Of a stretch of 64,000 nt of DNA, positions 11,982-23,799 are shown piece after piece (position 1 is the stretch's first letter; the number at the start of each line of letters is the position of its first letter). Made by a program: the position numbers and the translations under genes. The notes beneath the pieces were generated by a model, which did no database searches, was not told the DNA's origin, and saw only the letters and a program-made list of their open reading frames with translations. Location of the stretch: contig OY997589.1 in assembly GCA_963921825.1 (NCBI GenBank), forward strand, positions 80,460,523 through 80,524,522, given 5' to 3'. This stretch comes from Erodium maritimum (taxonomy: Eukaryota > Streptophyta > Magnoliopsida > Geraniales > Geraniaceae).

Positions 11982-13140
11982 ATGACGAACCTCGTCCGGG
12001 AGAAGCAGAAAAGGCAAGTCGTCCACAAAGACCAAACAAGAGCTCACGACCGGCTTATTTCCTACTACTGTACAGATAACTCGACGTGTGATGCCAAAAA
12101 AGTTCGGCGGCATTTCAGAATGGAGAAATTGGCTTTCTTGAAAATCATAGACGGGGTGTCCGAGTACAATTTGTAATTCGTCCAAAGAGAAGATTGTCGT
12201 GACCGACCCGGTTTCTCAACCATCCAAAAGTGTACGACAGCTATACCGATGTTGTGTTACGGTTCATTGGGCGATAGTCTGGACGAGTATTTGAAGATGG
12301 GAGAGACAACTGCCCTCGAGTGCATGCACCGGTTTTACTGTGCCATAATCAATGTCTTTAATGGTGCCTCAACGGTAATGCCATTGCTTACATTACACAT
12401 ATCAATGAAACCCGTGGTTTTCCAGGTTGTATCAGCAGCCTCGATTGTATGCATTGGGCGTGGAGGAATTGTCCAAAAGACCATCAGGGGGTGTATGAGC
12501 GGGGAGATCATTCTAGATCTACGATGATGCTTGAAGTAGTTGTGGGGCCCAACACTTGGATTTGGCACGCTTACTTTGGTATGACAGGTTCGAACAACGA
12601 CATCAATGTCCTGAACAAACCGTTCATATTTTTGCATGTATTTCGGGGTGATCAGCCTTCCGTTGAGTTTCAGGTCAATGGTACGTCATAAAACACTCCT
12701 TACTACCTAACCGATGGAATTTACCCACCGTGGGCGTGCTTCGTGAAGTCTATCCCGACACCACAACTACCGAAGCACATGTTATAATCCAAGAAATAGG
12801 AGCCAGCAAGGAAATATGTGGAGAGGTCATTCGGGATACTGCAAGCTTGTTTCCATACAATCAGTAGGCCTGCTTGAGGTTGGGATGATAAGAAACTTGC
12901 GTGATCATACGTTCATGCATTATTATGCACAACATGCTATTGGACGACGAACGAGGCACCTTCTAGGGGGACATTGAACGCCTCCCATCCGAAGAACCAG
13001 GGTTATCAGTGATCCGACGGTCAATACCAGAGAACGATGACATCCGATACAGGTCAAGCCGGTTAGAGGATCGAGCATCGCACCAGCATCTCAAGGGTGA
13101 TCTGGTTGAACACATTTGGTCTTTGTTCAGGCATGAGCTT
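11982..13140 (+). pseudogene. PIF/Harbinger transposase (DDE_Tnp_4), broken
   Basis: Transposase of the PIF/Harbinger type, which cuts and pastes the element using three acidic residues. The N-terminal part (11982-12176) has the conserved RRHFRMEK segment. It continues across a stop into FVQRED, QKCTTAI, DSLDEYLKMGET and ALECMHRF (12180-12350). After a frameshift come SLDCMHWAWRNCP (first catalytic Asp, about 12440), RGDHSRSTMMLE, and GSNNDINVL (second Asp, about 12590). Then TDGIYPPW follows near 12705, and IIMHNMLLDDER near 12930, where the third acidic residue lies. The end, DLVEHIW, is at about 13098-13120. All three catalytic positions can still be seen, but they are spread over several frames. 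Confidence 0.88.
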
Positions 13141-13946
13141 TATACGGAGAACGACATGCATTAACTTGGTAATTGTATTTCCATTTACATGTTGTTCCTT
13201 TATTTCACGCCACCGTAATGCGAGTCCATCCATTTCCAATGGGCCCATTCAGTTTCCTATAAAGGGCAACCCGATACCATTCTTGAATGACACAGTCAAC
13301 TACATTCCCCAAAAGTACTAGTGTTCAACTAAAGTTATGGCATTCAAAAATGAGAGTGGTGTTTCTTAGGCTGACGTTGGTCACCACCAATATTGTACAT
13401 GGTAGAGCAAGAACAACGCCGTCGTGGTCGGTTCGAGCAAACAAGGGCGAAGCTGATGCAGTACCAGATATCACTCACCAGGTAGTACGGCGAAACAGTT
13501 GTGCTCGACACAATTGATTGGACTCCACTGGAGAAGGCCAACCACAAGGTTCTTATGTTCGAGATGCTTCAATGTATGAATATGTAAGGTTTTCGTGTAC
13601 ATGTATCCAGTATCGAATGTGTCAGGTTTTATTTTGTACTCGGAAAACCTAATCACAAATCGTGTAATGAATATTTATTTATGTTTGGCTTTTAATTTCC
13701 TGTCATTTTATGTTCATCGATTCCACCCCTTGATCACATGTCCCGATTCTGCGTCCATAATACCTCCAACCGATTCTGCCAAGATAATATTTTGACCGAT
13801 TATTTGCCTTTGAAATTTAAAACCCTACGATTCTGGCTCCCCTATTTAAACATGCATCTTTTCAAAATTGGCCTCCACAACTCCTCTTCCTTCTTTCAAG
13901 AAAAACAGATTCGGCAACTCCCAAAATTTCTTCCCAAACCGATTCC

Positions 13947-14375
13947 ATGGCACCTTTGTGGACCTATGTCGAGGAGAGGCAGCTAATCGTGGCATGGATG
14001 ATACACGGGAGTAACACTACAGAGTATTGGCGCGACCTCTATTCGGATTGGCAAACCATGGTGACTGAACGTTGCCCTCGGACCGAGAAGCAACTCAAAG
14101 ATCATTCACAGAAGAACAACCTACAGGTGAAGAGGTTCGAGGTAGCGTTCTTGCAAGCCCGAGTGGAGCTCGGCCCAACCGCCATCGACGCTGAAGTGCT
14201 CCTCAAGGCCAACCGTGTTTATGTCCGTAATGTGTCCATTCCATTAAACAAGGATGAGTGGTGGGCGAGTATAGGGGAATGCCTGAAATGGCGTCGGATG
14301 CACGACTTTCTGAACCTCTATGATTTTTTCGATCCGGTTGCTCGGGGTTTGTCTGGTAGGAGGTTGTTTTTCTAA
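13947..14375 (+). CDS. Harbinger accessory protein (SANT/NAM-associated)
   Basis: An intact ORF of 142 codons starting in good context (ccATGG). Harbinger elements carry a second gene whose Myb/SANT-like protein helps the transposase reach DNA and the nucleus. The features match that family: LIVAWMIHGS near the start, YWRDLYSDW, RTEKQLKDH, then an alpha-helical part and a C-terminal WWASIGECLKW, equivalent to the usual W-N-x-L-x-x-x-P-K-W. It lies 0.8 kb downstream of the transposase on the same strand. A related but distinct ORF lies at 15524-15900 on the other strand. A TATA-like 'ctatttaaac' occurs at about 13840. Confidence 0.65.
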   Translation: MAPLWTYVEERQLIVAWMIHGSNTTEYWRDLYSDWQTMVTERCPRTEKQLKDHSQKNNLQVKRFEVAFLQARVELGPTAIDAEVLLKANRVYVRNVSIPLNKDEWWASIGECLKWRRMHDFLNLYDFFDPVARGLSGRRLFF

Positions 14376-14639
14376 GTTCTAGGGTTTTTTGTTTCTCGGG
14401 CCGGCGTTGTACTCTCGTTCCCTTGTTACCGTAAATAATAAAATATGTTTTTTACTATTATTTTATTCATTTTAAATGCTAATTTGGTCTTCGTATCAAC
14501 TCTTTCTATATTTATGGTCAAATTAGACGATATTAGACCGCTTCGGTCTAATTTTAGTCTAAGCTGTGGTGTTATGTTGAAGTCCAAACCAATTAAAAGC
14601 ATAAGTTTGTAGAATCTCGAATTGTTTTCAAATATTGTC

Positions 14640-14995
14640 GTCTGGATTCTTCACATCCTTTTGAAGAAAGACAAACAGACAAGATACTAATGAGTTGTAT
14701 GTAAACCAGAACTTACGGCTGAAGGGAAATACAACATGGAATGTGGTGTAAGTCACCGTCCACACAGCCTGACATGACTGAATCTTGGTACAGGTCAGTG
14801 TCCACTACAGTTGTGATGCTTATGAGAGATTGACATTAAATTGATGGACATTTGTTTGAGTGCAGCCAAGAATTTGATGCTATTTCTCTTGGAAAGTTTA
14901 AGGCCACAAACATCACAGACGCGCTAAAGTTTGTCAGGATCCCCATTCAGAAATTCGAGAATCATGTCACTGAGCCCCACGTTTTATTTGAGCAT
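14640..14995 (+). repeat. Dispersed repeat, copy 2 of 3
   Basis: This matches copy 1 (1500-1865) over most of its length, including the shared 'acacagcctgacatgactgaa' and 'gaatcatgtc.ctgagcc.cacgttt'. It lacks the TATA-like middle part. It ends just before 'gagcatctacaatg', which resembles a Harbinger terminus. Confidence 0.6.
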
Positions 14996-15523
14996 CTACA
15001 ATGAAAATAGACTTAATCAGTGTATTTTATTATCCGATCCAGTTAAATTTGTAGAAAATATGAAAATTAGACCTTAAATCGTGGGTTTATTATTTTTGGC
15101 GTTACAGTAGATATAGACCGATGAGTTCTATTCTCGGTAAAATTGTTAGAAATTCGTTCATTTATTTTGAAAGTTAACTAACACATTCTTCAAGAATGGA
15201 ACGGCTAGTAGTAGCATGTAGGTTACACCCTTCCCATCACCGTCGAACCGAACGTCTCTATGCATCATAGCAAGTAGGGTTCATGAGACCTCATGTCTCT
15301 ATGCCCGTATCAAGTCAGTTTTTCTCCATTGAGGTAACCCTAGCTATAGTTAGAAGACGAATGTTAATCCTTTCACTCTGTTAAATAATCTCAGTTGTTT
15401 TGTATCATTTCTGCTATATACTTAAGGAAATTATTTATTTAAAATCGGAAGTCATGTCGTGTATTTGTTTGTACCTCGTTAGGATCTGTTAAACGTTCCA
15501 CTTTCAATTACACCCCCTAACCC
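14996..15523. other. Non-coding flank of a second Harbinger-type unit
   Basis: It opens with GAGCATCTACAATG at about 15003, similar to PIF/Harbinger ends. The remainder is AT-rich with no ORF. It precedes the 3' end of the minus-strand accessory ORF, so it could be that element's 3' flank. Confidence 0.35.
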
Positions 15524-15900
15524 TTACTCACTAAGATGCATCCAGTAGGGTTTGTCGCGCACGAGGATCCACAAATATTTATATACGAGCTCGAGTTCGT
15601 ACTTCTCGGCGTATTCCTTTTCCGCATCGGCCATGACCCGGTGGTCGGAAACACCAATTTGGTAAATGAGCTTAAACTTTGACCAGCACAAATGAAACTT
15701 CTTCACCTTCTGGTTTGTGAAGGTCCAATGGTATTTGCACTTTTCGGCACACCGCTCTATCACTGGGGTTTGACGGGTCACGTGGGCGAGCTTCGCTCGA
15801 ATTCTATCCAAGAAAACTTTGTCCGTATGGTTGGCTCCGTGCTCCGACGGTTTAAGCCAAGCACATACCAGTGTAACCTACTCTGGCCGACTCAACTTCC
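15524..15900 (-). pseudogene. Second Harbinger accessory gene (SANT/NAM-associated)
   Basis: A minus-strand reading carries the hallmarks of the Harbinger Myb/SANT accessory protein: VCAWLKPSEHG, then DKVFLDRIRAKL, then ERCAEKCKYHW and VKKFHLCW. The C-terminal ILVRDKPYWMHL is equivalent to the family's W-x-x-L-x-x-x-P-x-W. No ATG opens the frame, and a stop codon precedes the first block, so it is broken or its first exon is elsewhere. The likely N-terminal region (about 15950-16145) is glutamine/serine-rich. It is interrupted by the CACTA element at 16152, with matching sequence resuming after 18318. It differs enough from 13947-14375 to come from another Harbinger family. Confidence 0.65.
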
Positions 15901-16592
15901 AGGAAATACGTATCATCCTTTGCGTGGGTGGATTAAGTCAGACATATAACACCAACGATGGACTTTGCGTTCCCGGTACGACCAAGCCGTGATATTTCGG
16001 CGTTAAGCTCGATCCCAAGACTGTGGTCGAGCCCCCGAATCGCGTGTTGTTGGCTGACGTTGAGCTGAATCTCGAGACCATTGTTGAGCACTCGACTCCA
16101 CAGTTGTTGGTGTTGGATATTGATTTAGATGGAGAAACGAAAATGTAGTTTCACTACTGCAAATAAGTACTTGGGAGACGGATTGGATCCGTCACCTAAG
16201 AGGACGTATCCGTCACCCAAGTTCTTAGGTGACGGATGCATCCGTCGGCCAAGATCCGTCGGCCAAGTCTCGTCGGCCAAGTATTTGGCCGACGGATGCG
16301 TACATCCGTCGGTAGGGTAAAAACTTAGGTGACGGATCCAATCCGTCACCCAAGTGTATCCGTCACCCAAGGTTTTCACTCTAGCCACGGATCCAATCCG
16401 TCAGCCAAGTGTATCCGTCACTCAAGGTTGTCACTCTAGCCACGGATCCAATCCGTCAGCCAAGTGTATCCGTCTCCCAAGTGTAATAATAGATTAATAA
16501 AAAAACATCAATCTAACCAGCGTCCGCCACGTCACCGCCACGTCACCAACCGGACCCGCCACACTGCTCCGCCCAGCCCGCGCGCACACCAT

Positions 16593-16655
16593 GGGGTTCG
16601 AACCCCTGCCCTCATGGCACCAAAGCTGTGCCTTTTACCAACTCAGCTAGGGAGT
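16593..16655 (-). other. tRNA-like sequence (SINE head or tRNA relic)
   Basis: On the minus strand, TAGCTGAGTTGGT (A-box/D-arm) is followed by a 5-bp stem (GGCAC/GTGCC) around a 7-base loop and then GGGGTTCGAACCCC (T-arm/B-box). The acceptor stem does not pair, so this is not a working tRNA gene. It lies inside the CACTA element and may be a captured SINE head. Confidence 0.65.
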
Positions 16656-16854
16656 TTTTGTGTTGTATATATGATTAGAAAATATATATACACTTTTTAA
16701 CTGATTAAATATAGCTTTATATAATTAAATTCAATACCTTTTTTTAATTAAATTAAATAGTTTTTGTTATCAACGTACTTAGTACTTATTGTCAACTAAT
16801 TATTTATAGCAAGTTAATTTTTTCATGTGCGCTACATTTTTTATATTTATATAA

Positions 16855-17233
16855 GGATAAATTACAAATATGTACCCTTAACTTATCACGTTTATCTGAT
16901 ACCTATCCACAACTTTTTTTAAACTGATACCTACCCAGATGTTTAGTTATATGACAAATAGACCCTTTTTCTCTGTTAACTTTTTTCTAAAATGACGAAA
17001 ACGCCCTTAGTGATTTTTTAAATATTTTTTTATAAATAAAACTGAAGTGATTAAGTAAGTATATATATATATATATATATAACAAAAGTGATTTTTTAAA
17101 CAATTATTGAAGTGTGGTTGAGGGTATTTTCGTCATTTTAGAAAAAAGTTAACAGAAAAATGAGCTATTTGTCATATAACTACACATCGGGATAGGTATT
17201 AGTTAAAAAAAGTTAGGGGTAGATAATTTACCC
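16855..17233. mobile_element. Foldback MITE with 9-bp target duplication
   Basis: The two halves are inverted copies of each other. The left arm runs from GGATAAATTAC through 'agttatatgacaaatag' to 'cttttttctaaaatgacgaaaa', and the right arm is its complement. The perfect 9-bp repeat TTTATATAA flanks it (16846-16854 and 17234-17242). Size (379 bp) and a 9-bp duplication fit a Mutator-type MITE. A short AT microsatellite (17058-17081) lies at the centre. It is nested within the CACTA element. Confidence 0.88.
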
Positions 17234-17458
17234 TTTATATAATACTAAGACAAGGATAACACAAATTTTCTTGATCGTTTTCTCGATTCGAAGTACAAAA
17301 TATTGTTTTTTTTTGTGATCAAATACATTATATAACTTTTTTTACAACAATATCAATCTAATGATTATAAACTTGTGAATTATGGACACCGGTCGCTCAA
17401 TGTCGGGTTTCAATTTGATGCCCAAGTTCAAAGATAAAATTAAAATAGTGGAAATAAT

Positions 17459-17461
<3 letters not shown>

Positions 17462-17518
<57 letters not shown>
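17462..17518. repeat. (AT)n microsatellite
   Basis: An uninterrupted run of about 28 AT dinucleotides inside the CACTA element. It produces artificial Tyr-Ile ORFs on both strands. Confidence 0.97.
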
Positions 17519-17519
<1 letters not shown>

Positions 17520-18324
17520 AATGATGGATATATGCATCCGTTGATGAAAAAGCTGGCCGATGGATATATGCATCCGTCGGCCAGTAGAAGTTGACTTATA
17601 TTGACCAAAACCCCAAAACCCGTCATTTTTCCCGACTATCGTAGTATTGATAATTGAACGATATAAGTACTTAGCATGCCTCATATACAACATAAGATCG
17701 TATAGCACTCATACATATCGCATACAAAAAATGAACGAGACAACGTCATACGTTATACTACCGTAAGGCTAAATATGTTCATGCACATAGTGGAATTGGC
17801 GATTTCAATCAATACGTGTCGGTCTCTCGCATATTATATAATCAAAACCGCTCATCTCGTATGTACTATCCAAACTAGTATACGTATGTAAAAAAAACTA
17901 TCATCGAACGGTTAATTCATCTTGAATATTGTGGTCAATTTTTTGTTGTAAATTAGTCAACCCACTTGGGTGACGGATAGAGCCCACTTGGGTGACGGAT
18001 AGAGCATGCGTGGCTAAAGTTTTCTCACTTGGGAGACGGATCCAGCATGCGTGGCTAAACTTTTCTCACTTGGGTGACGGATCCAGCATGCGTGGCTAAA
18101 GTTTTCTCACTTGGGTGACGGATATTAGTTACCTTATCTCACTTGGGTGACGGATCCAGCTATGTGTCGGCCAGGTGGTCCACTTGGGTGACGGATGCAA
18201 GATCCGTGACCTTAGTTTCACCACTTGGCTGACGGGTTGCTGTATCCGTCACCTAAGTGCCAAAACTTAGGCCACAGATCCATTTTATCCGTCTCCTAAG
18301 TCGATTTCTGCAGTAGTGTTTCTT

Positions 18325-18510
18325 CAACGCTGAGAGCTTGCAGGTTCTGAGAAACGCCGGTTGGAATCTGCAGGGACGAAGAATCGCCGGTAAGATATCT
18401 ACAAGCTCGGAGAATCGCCGAGGAGAATCTACGGTGTCAGAGAAACTCCAGCAAGACTAACCAGGGTCGAAGAAACGTCGGTGACAATCTTCGGGCTCGA
18501 AGAAATGCTG
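18325..18510. repeat. Degenerate ~30-bp tandem repeat
   Basis: About six imperfect units of the form 'gaagaa.cgccggtgagaatct' recur at ~30-bp spacing right after the CACTA insertion. They appear to belong to the N-terminal or 5' region of the interrupted Harbinger accessory gene. Confidence 0.6.
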
Positions 18511-19099
18511 GTGAGAAATGCAGAAGAATCGGAGTGGCGTGAAGAAGGAGACGAATTCGGTAATTTAAAGACTTTCGGATTTAATGAATCGCCACACGTT
18601 AGCCCACGATTCGTTGGGCATGGACTAAGCTGGGCCCGAATCCGTCGAATGGACTCAGCACAGGGTTTGACGAATCTTAGATATCGAAAAAGGCGCTACC
18701 AAAGATTATTCTGTCATCCAACTGTGAAAAGAAGATTCGACTCCGAAAAACAATAAAAAAAAGAACGATTCGACAAGACGGACCGACTCGATCTCGACGC
18801 TACAATGAATACTACTCTTAGTGTAATTATCTTTCACATGTTTGACTGACATCCATTTATTACTATGACAGAAACACCAGAACTGTTTGAAGTTTCTAAA
18901 AATGTTAGCCAAACAAGACAAGTAAGGTTCAACAATCATGTAGTTTAAGGAAAATTATCCAACATGTATTATCACGCGAGACTAATTAATCAATAGGCGT
19001 GTCCTGCTACGTATGATGTTTTCAATTTATTTACACAATTTTATGCTTGTGTTCTAATTTAGAAAAGAAAATTAAGCTTATGTAGATGGTTGTAGAGGT
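18511..19099. other. Possible Harbinger right flank; otherwise empty
   Basis: At 18800-18828, 'gacgctacaatgaatactactctta' reads on the minus strand like a Harbinger-type terminus. It shares 'gtcgag..tcgg' and 'ttgtcgaat' with the left-end region at 11455-11510. The rest has no gene. Confidence 0.35.
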
Positions 19100-20374
19100 G
19101 AAATCTAATAGAAGCTCCTCTTAACCTAAAAACTGTGTGAACCAATCGTAGCCACACACCATTTAGATCTAACATTCACCATAATGCCACATCATCACCC
19201 CAATTCCACCAAAACTCACGCCACTTTCATCCTCTCTCACACAAGCAAGGGCATAATTGTAATAGCATGGTGCCATGTGGACAATTGTCCGTTTTTTTCT
19301 TAACCAATTCACTAATTTAATATTTCCCGATTCGTTTGAACTCCGATTAGCTTCAAACTTGGGGTGATAAAAACAATGTTGAGTGTTGATAAATCTTCAC
19401 TAACAAATTTTTTATATCGGGATATCAAACTAGTGCTAAATGTTGATAAAAACATGTACTGGGGTGATAAAAAACAGATAATGAGGTGATAAAAATCATG
19501 TTCAATTAAAAATAAGGGTGATAAACTAGAGTTTAGTGTTGATAAACAAACATGTGATGAGATGATAAAAACACATGTAATTTAATGATGCATAGTGTTT
19601 AGTGTTGATAAAACTATGTGATAAAAATCATGTTCGATTTTGGAAAATGAGGTGATAAAACTAGTGTTCAGTGTTGATAAACCCAGTGTATAGTGTTGAT
19701 AAACCTACTGTATAGTGTTGATAAAAATTACTCACACTTAACTTTTTTTAAAAATCAGCCCCGAAATAAGGGTGATAACCTAGAGTTTAGTGTTGATAAA
19801 AAAAACATGTGATGGGATGATAAAAACACATGTAATTGAATGATAAACATAGTGTTTAGTGTTCATAAAACTAGTGCTTAGTGTTCATAAAAAAACATGT
19901 GATGATGTGATAAAAATCATGTTCGATTTTGGAAAATGAGGTGATAAAACTAGTGTTCAGTGTTGATAAACCAATTGTATAGTGTTGAGAAACCCAGTGT
20001 ATAGTGTTGATAGAAATTACCCAGACTTAACTTTTTTTAAAAAATCAGCCCTGAAATAATTTTTTTTCGTGTTTCAAAATATATTCATGACTAATCTTGA
20101 TAGAGAGCCCTTGAAAAATTAAAACTAATGGCGTAAGTTTGAAGCCAATCAGAGTTCAAACAAAGCGGGAAAAATTAAATTAGGGAATTGGTAAAAAAAA
20201 AATAATATGATGGTTTTACTAAAAAGCCCTTACCCCTTACTAAAAAGTGCTGTTTTTTTTTGTAGTCAACAAGTCAACAAATCAATTGCATCTCATCCAT
20301 CCATTCTTAAAATGAATGGCTTGGATTGTTTCACACGGTTTTTACGTTAAGGAGTGGTTTCTATTTGATTTTTC
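19100..20374 (+). mobile_element. Non-autonomous TIR element with GTTGATAAA repeats, copy 1
   Basis: Inverted ends of ~45 bp are recognisable: 'gaaatctaatagaagctcct' on the left and the complement of 'gaaaaatcaaatagaaacca' on the right. The middle (about 19360-20035) is dominated by short repeats such as 'agtgttgataaa', 'ggtgataaa' and 'actagtgttcagtg'. An inverted relative is at 40510-41586 and shares the ends, the 'gaactccgattagcttcaaactt' block and the repeats. Long TIRs suggest a Mutator-like element, but I could not find a 9-bp target duplication. Confidence 0.7.
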
Positions 20375-20474
20375 CTCTATGGTTATATACTTGTATTAAG
20401 AGTCACTAAAAAGTCCCATATCGGCTAAGAGCTGAAGAAGCTACTGGTCTCGCAGCTATATAACAGGTCCTACT

Positions 20475-23400
20475 TGTCACGCCCCAATTTCAGTAAAACT
20501 GAACCTGGAACGTGAACATTTTAAAACAATAAAATGATGAAACCTGTTTTGGATAAACACTTTAAAAATCTCCATTTAATTAATCAAAATAATATTTACA
20601 ACTTAAAATATGTCCCAACACGTGGACAAAAGTACAAGGTATCTGTCACTATACTCAAAAGACAAAACCCGGACTCCGCTCCTAGCTCCACAAGCTTCGA
20701 GAGCTCACCTAGTCCGTCCTGTGATCAGTACCTGTAGAAAAAGCAGCTAGGGGTGAGCATTCGCTCTCCACCACAGATAACAGACTGACTACGGCATAAT
20801 TAGCAGACAATGCCGGTAACACCCACAACAAACTCAACTCCGGGGATCACTGTCCCCAACTCAAGTACTCCGACTGACAAACACCCACGGTGACCTTCCT
20901 CGAAAGACTCAGCACCCAAACACGTAAGTAGACCCGACACAACGATTGACACCCTCTTCCCAAGACTCAAAAGACCACCACGCAACACCCAAGATCACAA
21001 AGGATCGCACACCAAACAAGATCACAAAGGATTGCATACCAGCTGCTTAGTAACCCATCTCCCACTCATACGAACACGGATCAGGCTAGCCAAAGAATGC
21101 TTACAACCTGTGATACTCAAACTCGGATCAGGCCAGCCAAAGAATGCTTTCAACCTGTTGATGCTCAAATTGGATCAGGCTAGCCCAAGAATACTTACAA
21201 GCTGTTGATACTCAAACTGTGTCAGGCCAGCCAAAGAATGCTTGCAACCTGTTGATACTCAAATGTGTCAGGCCAGCCAAAGAATGCTTGCAACCTGTTG
21301 ATACTCAAACTGGGTCAGGCCAGCCAAAGAATGCTTGCAACCTACCGGGATCCGCAATCACAATCACAATCACAATCGCAAGCAAGTTCAACAACCAGTA
21401 ACAACACAGGTTCAACACTCACAGGCACTCATGGCCACCAAGACACCAACAGTAAAACTCGGACTCAACAGCCCCACAGGCACTCACGGCCTCCCAAGAC
21501 ACACCAACAGTAACTCACGGGCTCAACAACCCCACGGGCACTCACGGCCTCTCAAAAATACCAACAGTCACTCATGGGCTCGACAACCCCACAGGCACTC
21601 ACGGCCTCCCAAGACACACACACAGTAACTCACGGGCTCAACAACCCTACAGGCACTCACGGCCTCCCAACTCAACAATAACAACACGGGCTCTCATGGA
21701 CACCCAAGATACCAACAATAATAACACGGGCTCTCATGGCCACCCAAGACTCAACAATAATACACGGGCTCTCATGGCCACCCAAGACTCAACAATAATA
21801 CACAGGCTCTCATGGCCACCCAAGACACGAAAATACACAAACAACCTCCGGCATAACCAATGCCTCCAACAGTCCTAATAACAACAGTTTCACAATCAAC
21901 CTCCGGGCATGGTCATATGCCTCCAGTAATTGTAATCTCGATAAGTTCGCAATCAACCTCCGGGCATGGTCATATGCCTCCAGTAATTCTAATAACGCTA
22001 AGTTCTCTACTCCTACGACACTACTAATTGTCACATGCATTTCCGATAATCGCTACGTTCCCGTATCATGCCTTTCTAATATTCGATAAAACTACTTAAC
22101 CCACGACACCCCGGTGTCACATGCAATTCTACTGTTAACTTTCCCTAGTCAGGGCCGAGATCTGGCTACTTTTCCCTACCTCGTGCGTGTTCTCCCAAAA
22201 GCCAACCCAAGAGCTCCGGTGATGATCTCAGTCACTCACCCAGCTTTCCCTTGCCTCGGTCCATGGCACGATCTAAAAGAACACAAATTAAAGGCACTTA
22301 ACCACTCGCAGGAATAAACTGAAAATCATTAAGCTTGATGCCCAAACTTAACCCCGACAATGTCGATCACTCCCAAACTCCCCAAATACTCGACATTGTC
22401 GATAAGGGACCCATAAAGGCCCGATTCGCCCGACCTGGCGAATCTGCCCGGGTTTTGTAAATGCCCTTCCGGGGCTCTAAAAATTCCCGTTTTCGTTTCT
22501 ACGGCCTTAGAATAATTCAAGGGTCCCAATGTACTTTCCCGAATCGAATTCCGACTCACGAGTCAATTAATTTCCGTTTCAAGTTTCTAAAACCCGTTAA
22601 TTGTAACTTTTCCAATTTAATTCCAATTTTCGATTCGGGTAAGGTTAAATGGTCCGAGGAACGTTTTAAACCACCCGAACACAAAACCCGATCACCCGAG
22701 CACGTGGGCCCCACCCGACCAAGCTAGGCCGTGGGCCCTAGGGTTCATGTGGGGCTCGGCCACCATGGTGGTGGCTGGCCCTAGGTCCGGCCAGCCACCT
22801 CCTATGGTGGCCGGCCACCCCCTATGGTGGCCGGCCACCCCCTATGGTGGCCAGAGCTCCTCCCGAGCTCCCGGAAAACGTTCAATCAAACCTCCAAACA
22901 CCTTTAAAACGTCTCCAACACTTCCCCCAACCTCACTACAACCCTAACTCATCAATTATAACCAAACCCTAACATTTGAAAGCTAACAAAACGACGATCG
23001 GTTCGGTGCTTACTCAAGAGGAGAACGAGGGGAACGAGATTGCTCCTTTCCTTGAGACGATCCAAAGGTTGAGATGACGTGAATAGTGCTCCAACCCTAG
23101 CTTTCTCTCTTCCCTTCTTCTCCTCCTCTCCCTTTCTTCTCTCTTCTTTCTCTTTCTAAAACACTAACTCATTTTCCTTTTTTTTTCTTTTTTTTAATAT
23201 GTGGCCGGCCACACATAGGCACCACCACTCAATTTCCCACCAAAACTAACACCACCACTTGTTGGACAAGTGGCAAGGTGGGTCCCACACCTTTTGGAAA
23301 ATATCTACTAGATATTTTCCAATCAGATTCGCGGAAAACGGACGTTTCGGGCCCCGAACGGGCACTTTTCCCAAGAAATTACGAAACTTGACGGGCTTCA

Positions 23401-23598
23401 AGGAAACGGCTCAACTAAGACCGCTGCGACGACGGATAAGCTTTTTGGATCCCAAATGGTCCTCGAATGGACCAAAACGTCGCTCGGTTGACTTTTCCAG
23501 CAAAAAGTCAACATTTCCCAAATCGATCAGAAAGTTGCCCTGAGTCCCCTGTAACTCATTTTGGTCGATAACGGGGTCAACTTAAGTCCGGTATGACA
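20475..23598 (-). repeat. Long Gypsy-type LTR (minus orientation)
   Basis: The left edge is TGTCACGCCCC, the complement of the U5 end GGGGCGTGACA shared with the LTRs ending at 44895, 54875 and 58348. The right part (23390-23560) matches the U3 start of those LTRs, including the complement of 'gttgactttt..ccggaaaagtcaa'. The right boundary is placed at ...TATGACA. The 5-bp flanks (ctact and ctcgg) agree only partly, so the right edge is provisional. No coding region or primer site adjoins it, so it is probably a solo LTR. Confidence 0.7.
21070..21345. repeat. ~47-bp tandem repeat, six units
   Basis: Units containing 'caggccagccaaagaatgct' recur at ~47-bp spacing within the LTR. Because 47 is not a multiple of three, the same peptides appear in shifted frames, and no protein is implied. 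A second ~58-bp family ('cactcacggcctcccaagac') follows at 21430-21670, and a third ('cctccgggcatggtcatatg') at 21900-21985. Confidence 0.85.
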
Positions 23599-23799
23599 CT
23601 CGGGGTCATTTTAGGTTCACTTAACTGTCAGTCTTAAAAATTTTAAATTTTCCTGTTTTTCGCAGGTTGAGAATGAGTTGGGAGAGAAAAATGAGTTGTG
23701 GGAGAAAGAATGAGTTGGGGGAGGAAGAAGGGGGTGTAGAGATGGAAAAAGGGATAAAGAGGAAAGCAGTTTCTGTGGCTAGGAGTAATACAAGTGTAA
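23599..23799. other. Junction between LTR and CACTA-like element
   Basis: Short purine-rich sequence (repeated 'gagaatgagttggg') with no gene. Confidence 0.3.

Larger units (their letters stand above)
11418..14570 (+). mobile_element. Decayed PIF/Harbinger DNA transposon
   Basis: It carries both genes typical of the superfamily: a DDE transposase at 11982-13140 and a SANT/NAM-associated accessory ORF at 13947-14375. The left end is placed at GGCTATCCATAATGG, which resembles known Harbinger termini and follows TTA, the usual 3-bp target. The right terminus was not identified with confidence and is set before the dispersed repeat at about 14640. Frameshifts in the transposase show the element is dead. 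Confidence 0.65.
16152..18318. mobile_element. Non-autonomous CACTA element
   Basis: The ends are inverted: CACTACTGCAAATAA on the left, and TTTCTGCAGTAGTG on the right (reverse complement CACTACTGCAGAAA). A 3-bp TTT target duplication flanks it (16149-16151 and 18319-18321). Both ends hold many subterminal repeats of the type 'cttgggtgacggat' and its complement (16170-16480 and 17950-18300), as expected for transposase-binding sites in CACTA elements. No transposase is encoded. It is 2167 bp long and sits in the N-terminal region of the second Harbinger accessory gene. Confidence 0.88.

Noticed and set aside
17342-17708. ORFs with Tyr-Ile runs on both strands
   Set aside because: They are produced by the (AT)n microsatellite and carry no domain.
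21219-21628. Series of ORFs with repeated GQPKNACNL or HRHSRPPKT peptides
   Set aside because: They are frame readings of 47- and 58-bp tandem repeats within an LTR, not a protein.
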